A DNA stretch of 64,000 bases from Haematococcus lacustris (Eukaryota > Chlorophyta > Chlorophyceae > Chlamydomonadales > Haematococcaceae): the NCBI GenBank assembly GCA_030144725.1, contig JASKMD010000006.1:8837256-8901255 (forward strand), read 5' to 3'. Under the pieces are notes generated by a model. It searched no databases. It was not told the origin of the DNA and saw only the letters and a list, made by a program, of their open reading frames with translations. This document shows positions 63,479 to 64,000 of this stretch, piece by piece (within the stretch, counting starts at the first letter, position 1; each line of letters starts with the position of its first letter). Position numbers and translations under genes: made by a program.

Positions 63479-64000
63479 GTGAACCAAAAGTCACTTTGTC
63501 GGCCAGCAAGCGACGCCGGGTGGGTACACAGAGAGCGGGCCGCGATGGCCAACGCGGGCCGCGATGGCCGGACACAATGCGACCATTTACTCTCCAGGCT
63601 TCCCAAGACACAGGCAGTCATGGTGAAGACTGCCTATCAATGCCTAGTGTGCGGAGTATCAGGCGGCATAAAAGGAATGCGCACTCACTGTTCCAAGAGC
63701 CATCACCAGTTCGTGGGGGCTGAAGGCGCGAAGGCTTGGGCGGAGAGGCAGGCTAAGGCGAAAGACCAGTCCCCAAACGCTCAGCAACACACATCGCAAG
63801 AGTCGGCAGTAAGATGTCGCTAACATTTAGTTAGTACGCGCTGACGTACATGCGCGCATGAGGCAGCTAATGCGTGCACCTCATCGCGGACAATTTGCGC
63901 CGCAGGCCACATGTTGTCCGCATGTTGTGACGACATGTGTGCAGGGGAGCTGTGGAGATGGAGGAGGGGTGGATGAGGACGGGCAAGGACATGGAGGAGG
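63479..64000 (+). CDS. EnSpm/CACTA-like transposase of unit 2, N-terminal part
   Basis: ATG 63479 opens MNQKSLCRPASDAGWVHRERAAM and continues into the same C2H2 finger as in unit 1 (CLVCGVSGGIKGMRTHCSKSHHQF), then GAEGAKAWAERQAKAKDQ. Exon 1 ends near the GTAAGA donor at 63810. The next exon (GPTCVQG/ EEG-rich) runs off the window edge. Relative to unit 1 the N-terminus holds a short duplicated segment (MANAGRDG). The rest of the gene is not visible. Confidence 0.6.

Larger units (their letters stand above)
56514..64000. mobile_element. CACTA-like unit 2 (mirror orientation, runs off the window)
   Basis: Same gene order as unit 1 but reversed: dioxygenase (minus, 58874-62045), acidic protein (minus, 62134-63398), divergent promoter, transposase start (plus, 63479 onward). 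The left edge is set at the second 333-bp repeat, which begins CACTCGTGC. The F-box pair and the C-terminal half of the acidic gene found in unit 1 are absent here. Confidence 0.5.
62094..64000. repeat. Right arm of the 1.9-kb inverted repeat
   Basis: Reverse complement of 44100-45994 with scattered substitutions. Differences include a shorter acidic run and an extra GCCAACGCGGGCCGCGATG duplication near 63545-63565. Continues past the window end. Confidence 0.85.

Noticed and set aside
1..64000. tRNA, rRNA or snRNA genes
   Set aside because: No cloverleaf with matching anticodon arm or rRNA-like stretch was noticed by eye; a tRNAscan/Infernal run would settle it.

Overview
The window looks like nuclear DNA of a green alga, probably a chlorophyte of the Chlamydomonadales type. 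The signs are high GC, many short introns with GT/AG ends, long CAG (Gln/Ala) runs, abundant minisatellites, and LINE 3' ends carrying TGTAA, the chlorophyte poly(A) signal, about 12 bases before an A-tail. No ordinary housekeeping gene, rRNA or tRNA was recognised. Almost everything belongs to transposable elements, their cargo or satellites.

Layout: (1) 1-645 is the 3' end of a gene for a putative Fe(II)/2-oxoglutarate dioxygenase, followed by a 21-bp minisatellite (839-1828). (2) 2332-8461 is a Ty3/gypsy chromovirus with identical 208-bp LTRs, an open gag and a broken pol. (3) 8462-27311 holds two head-to-tail APE-type (L1/Zepp-like) LINEs. The first has an intact ORF2. The second is 5'-truncated, starts directly at the first one's A-tail and has a damaged ORF2. 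(4) 27312-37290 is a tandem satellite on the opposite strand. Its 1623-bp unit is an internally deleted LINE derivative. (5) 37331-38060 holds 45-bp hairpin repeats and LINE debris. (6) 38144-64000 holds two large, mirror-arranged EnSpm/CACTA-like units.

Each CACTA-like unit has a divergent promoter. On one side is a transposase gene (C2H2 finger followed by TNP2-type segments). On the other is an acidic nuclear-type protein gene. Further along on that side is a gene ending in a double-stranded beta-helix dioxygenase signature (HxD...H-x12-R). The left unit additionally contains two divergent F-box/LRR-like genes, and its dioxygenase gene is interrupted by a 345-bp TIR element with a 2-bp target duplication; removing the insert and one duplication copy leaves one continuous reading frame. 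Subterminal and intronic minisatellites share the core AGGGTCCTG and flip orientation between unit ends, like the subterminal binding-site arrays of CACTA transposons.

The main novelty candidate is this transposase + acidic protein + dioxygenase module. It recalls the published pairing of TET/JBP dioxygenases with KDZ transposons, but here the transposase is of the CACTA/TNP2 class. Gene functions are inferred from motifs read by eye; no database search was run. Exon boundaries are approximate.
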